DNA of 43,699 nucleotides from a virus, in IMG/VR virus record IMGVR_UViG_3300036791_000224, positions 1 to 43,699 of that record. One strand, 5' to 3'. The stretch's first letter is position 1; each line of letters opens with the position of its first letter. A program made the translations under genes and the position numbers. The notes beneath the pieces were generated by a model. It worked only from the letters and a program-made list of their open reading frames with translations, did not search any database and was not told the origin of the DNA. This document shows, piece after piece, positions 14,507-21,064 of this stretch.

Positions 14507-15372
14507 CACTCGGCCTCCCTGCGCGCGTCGAGCACGCCGCCCCGGAAGACGTCGCGGCTCGTCTCGACCTGCCAGCGAGCGCACGCTTGCACGTGCAGGA
14601 ACGCCCGGAAGACGTCGTCGTCGATCCGCACCGGCTGCGCGAAGCAGTCGTAGGGCGAGATGACGATGCAGAGCGCCCCGTCGACGGCGGGCATCGGCTC
14701 GTGGGTCGACGTCGGGTCGAAGAGGTAGTAGCGCTTCGAGCGCCCGTCGTAGCGCTGCTCTGAGATCAGCCCGACCATCTCGGCGCGCGAGTACGCGCAG
14801 AGCTGCAGCGCGACCTCGGGCCACGGCGGGCGGGCCTTCTCGCCGTCGGGCGGATGCTCGGTGGTCTTGTAGTCGAAGAGCAGCCGCCGCCCGTCCAGCT
14901 CCATCACCCCGTCGCAGGTTCCGGCGTAGGCGCGCGTGACGTTGTAGACCGGCGCCTCGGCGAGCAGGTAGGTCGGCTTCCACTTGTCGAGCCAGCGCGC
15001 GAGCTGCTCGACGTAGGGCCGGATCACCGCGCGCTGCTCGGGCGCGATCTCGGGCGGCGCGTACCCGAGCGCGAGCGCCTCGGCGGCGGCGTGCACGTCG
15101 GTCCCCCGCACCTTCGCCTTTTCGCTCTTCGCCCAGCGCTGATCGACGAGCCACTTGATCGCCGCGTCGCGCCCCGACTCTTCGAGCATCACGTCGAGCG
15201 TCTTGCGCTTGTCGACCGCCGTCTCGGCGATCAGACGGATGAGCCAGTTGATCAGCCCCGGCCCCTTGCCGAGGCCGTCGTCGATCAGCGTCGTGACGCT
15301 CCACAAGCGCAGCACTTCCGCGATCGACTCCTGCACGACGTCGTCGAGCGGCGGTGTCGGCTCGGCGCTCAT
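14506..15372 (-). CDS. Cas4/RecB-like PD-(D/E)XK exonuclease, 288 aa
   Basis: ATG at 15372 in an ATGA overlap. The nuclease core reads GTCDGVMELDGRRLLFDYKT, giving the D-x(n)-D-x-K triad of RecB/Cas4 nucleases, followed by EVALQLCAYS, the QxxxY motif of that clade. An N-terminal helical part (GKGPGLINWLIRLIAE) and a His motif (VHAAAEAL) match the RecB-like exonucleases encoded by many actinophages. The four cysteines of the Cas4 iron-sulphur cluster are not evident. Likely resects DNA ends for recombination. It pairs with the VRR-NUC gene upstream. Confidence 0.85.
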   Translation of the reverse strand: MSAEPTPPLDDVVQESIAEVLRLWSVTTLIDDGLGKGPGLINWLIRLIAETAVDKRKTLDVMLEESGRDAAIKWLVDQRWAKSEKAKVRGTDVHAAAEALALGYAPPEIAPEQRAVIRPYVEQLARWLDKWKPTYLLAEAPVYNVTRAYAGTCDGVMELDGRRLLFDYKTTEHPPDGEKARPPWPEVALQLCAYSRAEMVGLISEQRYDGRSKRYYLFDPTSTHEPMPAVDGALCIVISPYDCFAQPVRIDDDVFRAFLHVQACARWQVETSRDVFRGGVLDARREAE

Positions 15373-15755
15373 ACCGCCGCCTCGTCGAAGAGGCGCGACG
15401 ACGAGAGATCGCCGTCGAGCACTTCCTCGATCTCGTGCTGGTCGCTCGGCCCCCAGACGTAGGCGCGCTGGCCCGACTCACGCAGCGTCGCGAGCCAGAT
15501 CACCTGCTCGGGACGCAGCTTCCCGAGCCGCCCCGACCTGTCGGGCATCTTCAACTCGGCCCAGATGACGCCGTAGTCGTGGTGCACGAGCACGACGTCG
15601 GGAAGCCCGGCCGCGTCCTTGTCGGCGACGAAGTGGAGCCCGTCCCGTCCGGCTCGCGGCTGCACGTTCGCGGGGTGCGCAGCGAGCCAGTAGCGCGCCC
15701 GCGCCTCTTTCAAGACCCAGCGGGTGAACTCGCGCTCGTCCTTGAAGAGCCTCAC
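15369..15755 (-). CDS. VRR-NUC-type nuclease (Hjr-like), 128 aa
   Basis: GTG at 15755 overlaps the upstream stop. GLPDVVLV then WAELKMP gives the P-D-x(n)-E-x-K catalytic core of the VRR-NUC branch of PD-(D/E)XK nucleases. Next, LRPEQVIWLATLRESGQRAYVW matches the Q-x2-x2-L and terminal strand of that family. Stand-alone phage VRR-NUC proteins are thought to act as structure-specific or nicking nucleases in replication or recombination. Length is normal for the single-domain form. Confidence 0.88.
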   Translation of the reverse strand: MRLFKDEREFTRWVLKEARARYWLAAHPANVQPRAGRDGLHFVADKDAAGLPDVVLVHHDYGVIWAELKMPDRSGRLGKLRPEQVIWLATLRESGQRAYVWGPSDQHEIEEVLDGDLSSSRLFDEAAV

Positions 15756-15934
15756 GACGACGGCCTCTCCTCGATCGGGCGCATCTGCCCGAGCGCGACG
15801 CGCTCGTGGCGCTGACAGAGCCGCACTTCGACTTCGAGGTCGTCGAACATCGCGACCTGATAGACCCACGGGCGCGCGGGCTCCTCACACCCGCGCACCG
15901 CGCAGATCAGGTAGCCGTCAGCGTCGCGGCTCAT
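15752..15934 (-). CDS. Small zinc-binding protein, 60 aa
   Basis: ATG at 15934 in an ATGA overlap. CAVRGCEEPARPW and LCQRHE give a C-x4-C plus C-x2-H set of ligands, a pattern seen in tiny actinophage zinc proteins of unknown role. It precedes the VRR-NUC gene with a GTGA overlap. Confidence 0.72.
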   Translation of the reverse strand: MSRDADGYLICAVRGCEEPARPWVYQVAMFDDLEVEVRLCQRHERVALGQMRPIEERPSS

Positions 15935-16242
15935 GCCGACCAGTCCTCGACCTGGCTACGCTTCTCAGTGGCGGCGGCGACCTTCGGTGGTTTGGTCGCC
16001 TCCGTGTCGTCGCCGCCTTCTCCCTCGGGGTGCTGGCTTTCCCAGAGACGATCGAACTCGTCGGCGACGAGCAGCCACTGCCCGGCGCCGTGCGCGAGAT
16101 CGACCGTCGCCCCGAGCGGTATCGACGGGTCGTCGAGCTGCTCCGCAGCGAGTCGAAGACGACGAGCAGCTTCGCGACGGGCGACGTCGCCCAGCTCGTC
16201 GGCCTCGACACCGAGCGCGAGAGCGACCCGCTCAGCGTCCAT
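15931..16242 (-). CDS. Hypothetical protein, 103 aa
   Basis: ATG at 16242 has a good ribosome site (GAAGGGAGAG). The N-terminal half is helical and acidic (RVALALGVEADELGDVA), and the C-terminal 30 residues are charged and probably disordered. It is the first cytoplasmic gene of the leftward operon after the Rpf-like gene, separated from it by 15 bases. Function unknown. Confidence 0.75.
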   Translation of the reverse strand: MDAERVALALGVEADELGDVARREAARRLRLAAEQLDDPSIPLGATVDLAHGAGQWLLVADEFDRLWESQHPEGEGGDDTEATKPPKVAAATEKRSQVEDWSA

Positions 16243-16257
16243 AGCTCTCTCCCTTCG

Positions 16258-16608
16258 TCAGATGAGCCCGCAGAGGCGGGCAGACGTCGGCCACGGGGTG
16301 AAGCCCCGCCCCGACAGGTACGCGCGCATCGCGACCGCGATCTGCACGCTGGGAGGCCAGTGATCGGCCGTCCCCCAGGCACGGAGGTACTCCGCGCCAT
16401 AGGTCGACATGAAGCTCCAATCCATCTGCAGCCCGCCGTAGTACGGCGCGCCCGGATCGGTCCAACTTCCTTCGTAGCGGTGGATGCAGGCGAAGTCCTG
16501 CGCGAGCACGGCTGCGCTCGTCGACGGGGACGCACCTGCACTGGTCGGCATCGCCACGACAGCCACGAGGACCGCCGCGCAGAGCAGAGATCGTTGAAGC
16601 ACCCTCAC
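16258..16608 (-). CDS. Secreted Rpf/transglycosylase-like muralytic protein, 116 aa
   Basis: GTG at 16608 is six bases after AAGGAG; the nearer ATG would be too close. A Sec signal peptide (basic start, then LLCAAVLVAVVAMP, cleavage near AGA) precedes a single small lysozyme-like domain. Its FACIHRYEGSW contains the likely catalytic Glu, then YYGGLQMD and GRGFTPWP, with a Cys pair. This is the pattern of resuscitation-promoting-factor-like domains. The RYEGSW...GTADHW form resembles proteins I recall from Thermoleophilia. The gene is divergent from the integrase and heads the replication operon, far from the lysis genes. It may act on the host wall during lysogeny or early infection (inference). 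Confidence 0.75.
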   Translation of the reverse strand: MRVLQRSLLCAAVLVAVVAMPTSAGASPSTSAAVLAQDFACIHRYEGSWTDPGAPYYGGLQMDWSFMSTYGAEYLRAWGTADHWPPSVQIAVAMRAYLSGRGFTPWPTSARLCGLI

Positions 16609-16711
16609 GGGCATCTCCTTGATCGGGGGCAGTGCCGACACGAGCAGGGCCGGGCGCGCGCTGGTTGACAGCCACGACGCCGCCCGGCGTCCCGCTCGCG
16701 TCTAGTCGAAG

Positions 16712-16751
16712 GGCGGGCGCGGGCGCCTCAACGCCGAGTCCCGCGCCTGCC
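16712..16751. repeat. Imperfect inverted repeat, candidate attP
   Basis: Arms GGCGGGCGCGGG (16712-16723) and CCCGCGCCTGCC (16740-16751) pair over 12 positions (one G:T) around a 16-base centre. Serine integrase attP sites are imperfect inverted repeats of about 45-50 bp that often adjoin the integrase gene, so this is a candidate. A transcriptional hairpin is the main alternative. Confidence 0.3.
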
Positions 16752-16854
16752 GAAGCTCCACCGCTTAGCAGAGCTGCAGTGTCAGAGCGGCTTAGGTCGG
16801 GCCGGACACCCTTCGAGTCCTTTTTGCTAAATAGCCGGGAGCGATCTCTCACGA

Positions 16855-16882
16855 CTTGGTGTTGTCGAAAACGCGCTACACT
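16855..16882 (+). promoter_or_regulatory. Candidate integrase promoter
   Basis: TACACT at 16877-16882 fits a -10 box; CTTGGT at 16855-16860 is a weak -35 at 16-bp spacing. The context CGCTACACTG recurs as CGCTACTCTG before the early operon (43472-43481). In both places it is followed by CCACCAAC and a CGGAGGCGACC ribosome site. Confidence 0.45.
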
Positions 16883-16912
16883 GTCGTCTCCACCAACGAA
16901 CGGAGGCGACCC

Positions 16913-18325
16913 ATGAGCAGCATCACCGCACCACCACTCGTACAGCAGCGCAGCTCGCGCGATCTCGACACGCTGACGGCCTCGCTCGTCGCGCGCCAGT
17001 CGCGATCTGACGACGGCTCGCTGAGCGTGCAAGATCAGATCGCGCAGATGCGCGACTACTGCGAGCGTCACGACTACGTCGTCGGCGCCGTCTACGAAGA
17101 GCGAGACGTCTCGGGACGTCGCCCGCTTGAGAAGCGTCACGGCCTCAAGCGCGCCGTCGACGACATCGAGAGCGGTCGCTCGCAGGTCCTGCTGACCGCC
17201 TACTTCGACCGCTTCGTGCGCAGCGTGCGCACCCGAGCCGAAGTCGTGCAGCGAGTCGAGCGCGCGGGCGGCGTCGTGATGACGATCGACGCCGGACGCA
17301 CGAGCGACGCGACAGCCGCCGACAAGCTCTCGGGGACGCTGCTCGCAGCCATCGCCGAGTTCTACGCCGATCAGACGGGAGAGAAGCTCATGTCCTCGAA
17401 GCAGCGCAACATCGACCGGGGCGTACCGCCCTTCCCGCGCGTCACGTCCGCGTACGAGCGCATCGCCAGCGGCGACGACAAGGGCAGGCTCCGTCCGCAT
17501 CCGATCAACGCGCCGCTCTGGCGCGAAGCCTGCAAGATGCGCGCCGACGGCAAGTCGTATATCGCGATCCAGCGCTACCTCGCCGCGAACGGCCTCACGC
17601 TGAGCCTCGCCGCTGTCGAGACGACGCTGCAGTCGCGACTTCTGATCGGCGAGCTGCACTTCGGCGACTTCACCCCGAACCTGCACGCGATCGAGAACCC
17701 GATCACCGACGCCGCGACCTTCCGTCGCATGAATCAGGCCCGAGCCCCGCGCGGTCGCCACTCGAAGAGCGATCGTCTGCTCGCCCGTCTCGGGGTCCTC
17801 GTCTGCGGGACCTGCGGCGCCCGCATGAGCGTCCACTCGACACGCAGCCGCGCGGGCACGCTGTACCCGTACTACACCTGCGGCAACCGCCTCTGCACGC
17901 AGAGCGCGACGATCTCTGCCCCGACCGTCGAAGACGCCGTCCGCGACGCAGCGATCAGCCTCTCGCACGACGTCGTCGGCCGCGTGAGCCTCGCAGACGA
18001 TCTCGAAGCAGCTCGTCTCAAGCTCGAAGCCGCCGACGAGACCTTGTCGAACGCGATCCGCACGCTGAGCGGTCTCGCCGGGGAGCCCGCCACGCGCGAA
18101 GTGCTCGACGAGCTGACCGCTGCGCGTGACGCTGCCGCTGACGAGCATCGTCACCTACTCGCCCTCTCGACCCCGGACCTGACCGTGTCGCTGACACTCG
18201 ACGAGTGGAACGAGATCACCCTCGACGAGAAGCGTGACGTCGTCCGAGCTGTCATCGCTCGCGTCGTCGTCGCCCCGGGGCGCGGGTCCGAGCGCATCAC
18301 GATCGAGGCCCGTCTCCGCGCGTAG
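16913..18325 (+). CDS. int: Large serine recombinase (phage integrase), 470 aa
   Basis: ATG at 16913 follows CGGAGGCGACCC. The N-terminal resolvase domain (about 20-165) opens with SLVARQSRSDDG, placing the nucleophile at Ser30, and contains AYFDRFVRSVR and LSGTLLAAIAEFYADQ, the catalytic Arg and long E-helix signatures. The recombinase domain follows, then a zinc ribbon (VCGTCGARM then YTCGNRLC) and a C-terminal coiled-coil segment (ADDLEAARLKLEAADETL). This is the full architecture of phage integrases such as phiC31 and Bxb1, though somewhat short. It should integrate the phage at a host attB, with excision controlled by the Gp3-like factor at 11602-12831. Confidence 0.95.
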   Translation: MSSITAPPLVQQRSSRDLDTLTASLVARQSRSDDGSLSVQDQIAQMRDYCERHDYVVGAVYEERDVSGRRPLEKRHGLKRAVDDIESGRSQVLLTAYFDRFVRSVRTRAEVVQRVERAGGVVMTIDAGRTSDATAADKLSGTLLAAIAEFYADQTGEKLMSSKQRNIDRGVPPFPRVTSAYERIASGDDKGRLRPHPINAPLWREACKMRADGKSYIAIQRYLAANGLTLSLAAVETTLQSRLLIGELHFGDFTPNLHAIENPITDAATFRRMNQARAPRGRHSKSDRLLARLGVLVCGTCGARMSVHSTRSRAGTLYPYYTCGNRLCTQSATISAPTVEDAVRDAAISLSHDVVGRVSLADDLEAARLKLEAADETLSNAIRTLSGLAGEPATREVLDELTAARDAAADEHRHLLALSTPDLTVSLTLDEWNEITLDEKRDVVRAVIARVVVAPGRGSERITIEARLRA

Positions 18326-18465
18326 CCGCCTGCGCGCGACTCGATCGAGCGCACGCTGTAGATCATCGAGAGCGTCGGGTGCAAGCTCGACGCTCTCGTC
18401 GGTCGTGCCGCCGCAGTCGACTCGATCGCTCATCGTGCCCCCTCGTGTCGAGTGCCGAGGTCGAA

Positions 18466-18487
18466 GGAGCGAAGCCTACCTCGCTCC
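18466..18487. repeat. Inverted repeat GGAGCGA-N8-TCGCTCC
   Basis: Perfect 7-bp arms at 18466-18472 and 18481-18487 flank an eight-base centre. It lies between the integrase and the regulator gene, so it could be an operator for the XRE protein or, less likely, part of attP. It has no U-tract and is not a terminator. Confidence 0.4.
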
Positions 18488-18520
18488 ATCCTCGCGTCAA
18501 GGTCACGCCGAGATCACTTC

Positions 18521-18540
18521 GCCGCTCGGAGCGGCTTTTT
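18521..18540 (+). terminator. Intrinsic terminator downstream of integrase
   Basis: GCCGCT-CGG-AGCGGC followed by TTTTT on the plus strand is a compact GC stem with a U-tract. It would end integrase transcription about 200 bases after the gene and isolate the regulator promoter. Confidence 0.75.
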
Positions 18541-18652
18541 CGTGTTTGGCGCCTCGCCTCGCTCGGTACTGCGAGCATCGTAGACTTGCGACCTGCGAGG
18601 AGGCGACCCGGACCTGTCGACGACTGCGGACAACCCAGAGCCCGGCTCTGCG

Positions 18653-19009
18653 ATGGCGAAGCGCCTGCGCGAGCTGCGCGCTGCAAGCGGGCTCACGCAA
18701 GCGGAGGTCGCAGAGAGGATCGGCGTCAATCGCCGCACCGTCTGGGTCTGGGAGCGCGGCGAGAACGTGCCGACGTTGCATCTGCCCGCGCTCGCTGAGC
18801 TGTACGGGACGACGTCGCGCTTCCTTCTCTACGGCGTCGACGAGTCGAGTCTCGAACTCGCGTCGCTACGCCACGAGGTCGCTCACCTGCATCTGCAGCT
18901 CACGCGGTCGTCGGACGCGACGGCGGCAGCGCTCGAAGCTCTGGCGGGGATGCTGGACGATCTGATCGTTCGCGTCGACGCGCTGCGTCGAGACGACCCC
19001 GGCGAGTGA
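18653..19009 (+). CDS. XRE-family HTH regulator (putative repressor), 118 aa
   Basis: Residues 1-60 form a classic XRE/Cro-C1 helix-turn-helix: KRLRELRAASGLTQAEVAER, then GVNRRTVWVWERG. The C-terminal half is a helical, heptad-like segment (LASLRHEVAHLHLQL) suited to dimerisation. No LexA-like autoprotease domain is present. I annotate ATG 18653, but it has no ribosome site. A strong AGGAGG (18598-18603) instead precedes an in-frame CTG at 18614-18616, which would add 13 residues. Place beside the integrase makes it the leading lysogeny repressor candidate; it converges on the PAS gene and overlaps it by 110 bases. Confidence 0.85.
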   Translation: MAKRLRELRAASGLTQAEVAERIGVNRRTVWVWERGENVPTLHLPALAELYGTTSRFLLYGVDESSLELASLRHEVAHLHLQLTRSSDATAAALEALAGMLDDLIVRVDALRRDDPGE

Positions 19010-19385
19010 TCAGCTCGACGGCGACGCGCTGTAGCCGTGTCAGGCTCGGCTCTTCGGTGAAGGGGCTCAAGATCGTTACGTGGATCGGGCCGAGCTTGCG
19101 CAGCGTGTAGCTCACTTCGATCTCGGAGCCGTCCCGGGCGACGAGCACGGTGACGTCGACGACGGTGTCTGACGACGCTTCGGCGATGTTGCGGTAGACC
19201 GTCTCGCGCCGCCCGTCTTCGTTGCGCAGCGTGTAGGTCCAGACGTCGCGACCGCGCATCTCTTCCGGTGTGTACCCGAGCAGAGCAGCGAAGCCCTCGC
19301 TGGCGGCGAGAATACGCCCCGTCGCCGCGTCGACGACTACGAGGTAGTGACCGGGCAGCTCGCCATCGAGACCGCGTCGAGCCAG
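18900..19385 (-). CDS. PAS-domain protein with non-canonical start, about 161 aa
   Basis: A full PAS/PAC fold is readable: YLVVVDAATGRILAASEGF, then LLGYTPEEMRGRDVWTYTLR, and later VDVTVLVARDGSEIEVSYTL. PAS domains sense ligands, redox state or light, or mediate dimerisation. No output domain follows; the last 45 residues are basic and Pro/Ser-rich. No in-frame ATG, GTG or TTG precedes the domain. An in-frame CTG (19385-19383) lies eight bases after GAAGGGG, and I use it as start. An ATG between them is out of frame and stops after 18 codons. The gene is antisense to the 3' end of the XRE regulator. Confidence 0.65.
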   Translation of the reverse strand: MARRGLDGELPGHYLVVVDAATGRILAASEGFAALLGYTPEEMRGRDVWTYTLRNEDGRRETVYRNIAEASSDTVVDVTVLVARDGSEIEVSYTLRKLGPIHVTILSPFTEEPSLTRLQRVAVELITRRGRLDAARRRERSDRPASPPELRALPPSRPTTA

Positions 19386-19451
19386 CGCGTCATCCCCTTC
19401 AACTTCCGAACGAAGCGGGGAGCATAGCGCGCGCTTTTTCGTCGGGGCATG

Positions 19452-19500
19452 AAAAAACGGGCGAGAGTCGAGCCCTGCGGTGGCTCGTGCTCTCGCCCGT
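19452..19500 (-). terminator. Strong intrinsic terminator of the late operon
   Basis: On the minus strand an 11-bp stem (ACGGGCGAGAG with CTCTCGCCCGT, 19457-19467 and 19490-19500) encloses a second 6-bp stem (CGAGCC/GGCTCG) and is followed by TTTTTT (19457-19452). It ends leftward late transcription just after the lysis genes and insulates the PAS gene. Confidence 0.88.
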
Positions 19501-19528
19501 CGTGGTCGCGGGGGTCTGGCCGCGATGT

Positions 19529-19627
19529 CTAGGTCGTCTCGTCCTCGTCGCCGTCGCCGTCGGGCTCGCTCGGGTCCGGCTCGCCCGGGGTCGGCTCGGT
19601 CGGCGTCGGCTCGGTCGTCTCGTTCAC
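19529..19627 (-). CDS. Acidic PT/EP-repeat peptide, 32 aa
   Basis: GTG at 19627 overlaps the upstream stop (GTGA) and has an AAAGGAGAG ribosome site. The product is extremely acidic and Pro-rich (TEPTPTEPTPGEPDPSEPDG), surely disordered. It is the last gene before the late terminator, next to the putative holin and endolysin. Roles in lysis timing or as a virion decoration are only guesses. Confidence 0.6.
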   Translation of the reverse strand: MNETTEPTPTEPTPGEPDPSEPDGDGDEDETT

Positions 19628-19881
19628 GATCTCTCCTTTGGCTTCGGTGGGGTGGACGGGAACTCGCGCGTGGTCTCATCGTCGAACGTCGGCCATCCGG
19701 TCTGCTCGCTCGGGTCGACGTCTCGCTCCCAGAAGACACCGACGCGGGTGCGGCGGAAGTGCGGACGGGCTTCGGCGCGGATCGCTCGATAGACGAGCCC
19801 CATGCCGATCACGACGACGAGCGCGATGATCGAGACGAAGACGAGCCCCTGCCAGTCGAGCGAGACCAGCTCGGCGCTCAC
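19624..19881 (-). CDS. Single-span membrane protein, putative holin or spanin-like, 85 aa
   Basis: GTG at 19881 overlaps the endolysin stop. One clear transmembrane helix near residues 11-33 (GLVFVSIIALVVVIGMGLVY) is followed by a basic, then acidic, Pro-rich C-terminal tail. Place immediately after the endolysin gene, which lacks a signal peptide, makes it the best holin candidate (class III-like topology). Other membrane lysis factors are possible. Confidence 0.65.
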   Translation of the reverse strand: MSAELVSLDWQGLVFVSIIALVVVIGMGLVYRAIRAEARPHFRRTRVGVFWERDVDPSEQTGWPTFDDETTREFPSTPPKPKERS

Positions 19882-20798
19882 GCGACGCGCACGAAGACGG
19901 TGCCCTGGCTGCTCGTCGAGCGACGGCAGCGCATCACTTGCCCGCCGTTCGAGTAGTTGCTCGGCGACGTGTTCCCCTCGATCACATCGAAGCTCGACCC
20001 ACCAGCCCAGCGCTCGAAGATGCCGACGTGGTCGTGCTCGCCGTCATACGACCAGTCGTAGACGACGACGTCACCGGGCACGGGCGAGCTTGTCACGCTG
20101 AGCCCGTTGCGCTGATTGCGGGCGTCGCTGACGATGTAGGGGCAATACGCGTAGTTCGAGCCCCGGGCGAAGCTCGGAGAGCCGCCGCCTTCCGTCTCGA
20201 AGCACCACGTGACGAACATCGCGCACCAGGGCTGGTGATTCATCCCGTACCAGTCGCCGTACTTCGTCGCGTTGTCGCCCGACTCGACGTAGCCGATCTC
20301 GCCGATGGCGGCGTCGAGCGCTCGCTCGCGCGTCGACTTGCCCGGCGTCGACGGTGCTGGCGGGGTCGCTGGCGGCTCCTTGCCGCCGTAGAGCTGCCAC
20401 GCCTGCGCGATCAGGTTGGCGGCGGTGACGTCCATCGCCATGTCGCCGCCGTGGGGCAGCTCGACGGGGATGCGGATCGAGCGGAGCGTGTTGAAGGTCT
20501 TCTCGCCGACCCAGCCTGTGTCGTCGATCTTCTGCTGACGCTGGATGCCAGCGATGCCCGTCTCGGGCACGTTGCCGCTCTTGCCGTGCGCGAACCCGTT
20601 GGAGTAGGCGCGATCGAAGGGCTGCCACGGCCAGCGTCCGGCCCTGCTGACGGTGCGCTTGTACGCCTCGACGTCGGGGCCGTCGACGCTCGCCGTCTTG
20701 CCCTGCTTGCTCGCGTCGGGCGGGTAGAGAGGGCGCGGGAACCCGGGCACGGCGACCATCGGCCCGCCCTTGTACGCCTGCTCCCACCAGTCGGTCAT
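19878..20798 (-). CDS. CHAP-domain endolysin with peptidoglycan-binding-like segment, 306 aa
   Basis: ATG at 20798. Residues about 80-110 (GIAGIQRQQKIDDTGWVGEK) look like a PG_binding_1-type repeat. A Pro/Thr linker (142-156) leads to a C-terminal CHAP domain with Cys192 in PWCAMFVTW, His257 in HDHVGIFE and an EGN motif at 274-276, the expected Cys-His-polar triad. CHAP enzymes cut peptide cross-links or the sugar-peptide amide bond of peptidoglycan. No signal peptide is present, so release should need a holin. It is followed directly by the single-span membrane protein, completing a lysis cassette. Confidence 0.88.
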   Translation of the reverse strand: MTDWWEQAYKGGPMVAVPGFPRPLYPPDASKQGKTASVDGPDVEAYKRTVSRAGRWPWQPFDRAYSNGFAHGKSGNVPETGIAGIQRQQKIDDTGWVGEKTFNTLRSIRIPVELPHGGDMAMDVTAANLIAQAWQLYGGKEPPATPPAPSTPGKSTRERALDAAIGEIGYVESGDNATKYGDWYGMNHQPWCAMFVTWCFETEGGGSPSFARGSNYAYCPYIVSDARNQRNGLSVTSSPVPGDVVVYDWSYDGEHDHVGIFERWAGGSSFDVIEGNTSPSNYSNGGQVMRCRRSTSSQGTVFVRVA

Positions 20799-21064
20799 GC
20801 GTCCTCCTCGGCTGCGAGTCGGTAGCCGCCCGGGATCGTCTCGGGCTCGCCGTCGGTGTCTGCGTGCTCGATCGTGACCGTGATCAGCTCGCGGTCGAGC
20901 TTGCCCTCGGCGTGCAGCTCGTCGAGCACGTCTGCGACCTCGGCGGGGTCGAGCCCTTCGGCTGCGAACGCGGCGGCGTTCGGAAAGATGAAGTAGTCGG
21001 CGCTCTGCCCGGCGAGCACCTTGAGCACTGCGAGCCGCACGTCGGCGTCCTTCGCCGCGCTCAC
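20795..21064 (-). CDS. Small winged-helix-like protein, 89 aa
   Basis: GTG at 21064 in a GTGA overlap. The sequence (ADVRLAVLKVLAGQSADYF, then LDPAEVADVLDELHAEGKL) resembles a small helical winged-helix fold, and a short beta tail follows. It sits between the collar gene and the endolysin gene, so it may be a late regulator or a minor tail factor. No named family. Confidence 0.68.
   Translation of the reverse strand: MSAAKDADVRLAVLKVLAGQSADYFIFPNAAAFAAEGLDPAEVADVLDELHAEGKLDRELITVTIEHADTDGEPETIPGGYRLAAEEDA

Larger units (their letters stand above)
16609..16912. other. Divergent intergenic control region between Rpf-like gene and integrase
   Basis: This 304-bp gap is the likely home of the promoters for both divergent genes and possibly of attP. 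It contains the inverted repeat listed at 16712-16751, short direct repeats (CCGCTTAG near 16770 and CGGCTTAG near 16788), an AT-rich patch (TTTTTGCTAAATAG, 16820-16833) and the integrase promoter candidate at 16855-16882. No gene-sized frame looks real. Confidence 0.6.
18326..18652. other. Gap between integrase and XRE regulator
   Basis: This 327-bp stretch holds the inverted repeat at 18466-18487, the intrinsic terminator at 18521-18540 and a possible -10 (TAGACT, 18581-18586) and ribosome site (AGGAGG, 18598-18603) for the regulator. A minus-strand frame of 92 codons starting at ATG 18433 after GAGGGGG runs antisense into the integrase 3' end; I regard it as doubtful. Confidence 0.55.

Noticed and set aside
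14288-15481. Long minus-strand frame of nearly 400 codons
   Set aside because: Most of it is the Arg/Ala-rich shadow of the Cas4-like exonuclease gene. Only its last 72 codons (14288-14506) form a believable protein with its own start.
16232-18154. 640-codon minus-strand frame antisense to the integrase
   Set aside because: It is open only because of GC-rich third positions opposite the integrase. Composition is Arg/Ala/Gly/Asp-rich with no domain, while the plus-strand integrase is unmistakable.
18155-18433. 92-codon minus-strand frame at the integrase 3' end
   Set aside because: It has an ATG with a fair GAGGGGG site, but overlaps the integrase by 170 bases and its product is acidic and featureless. 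Kept as a remark only.
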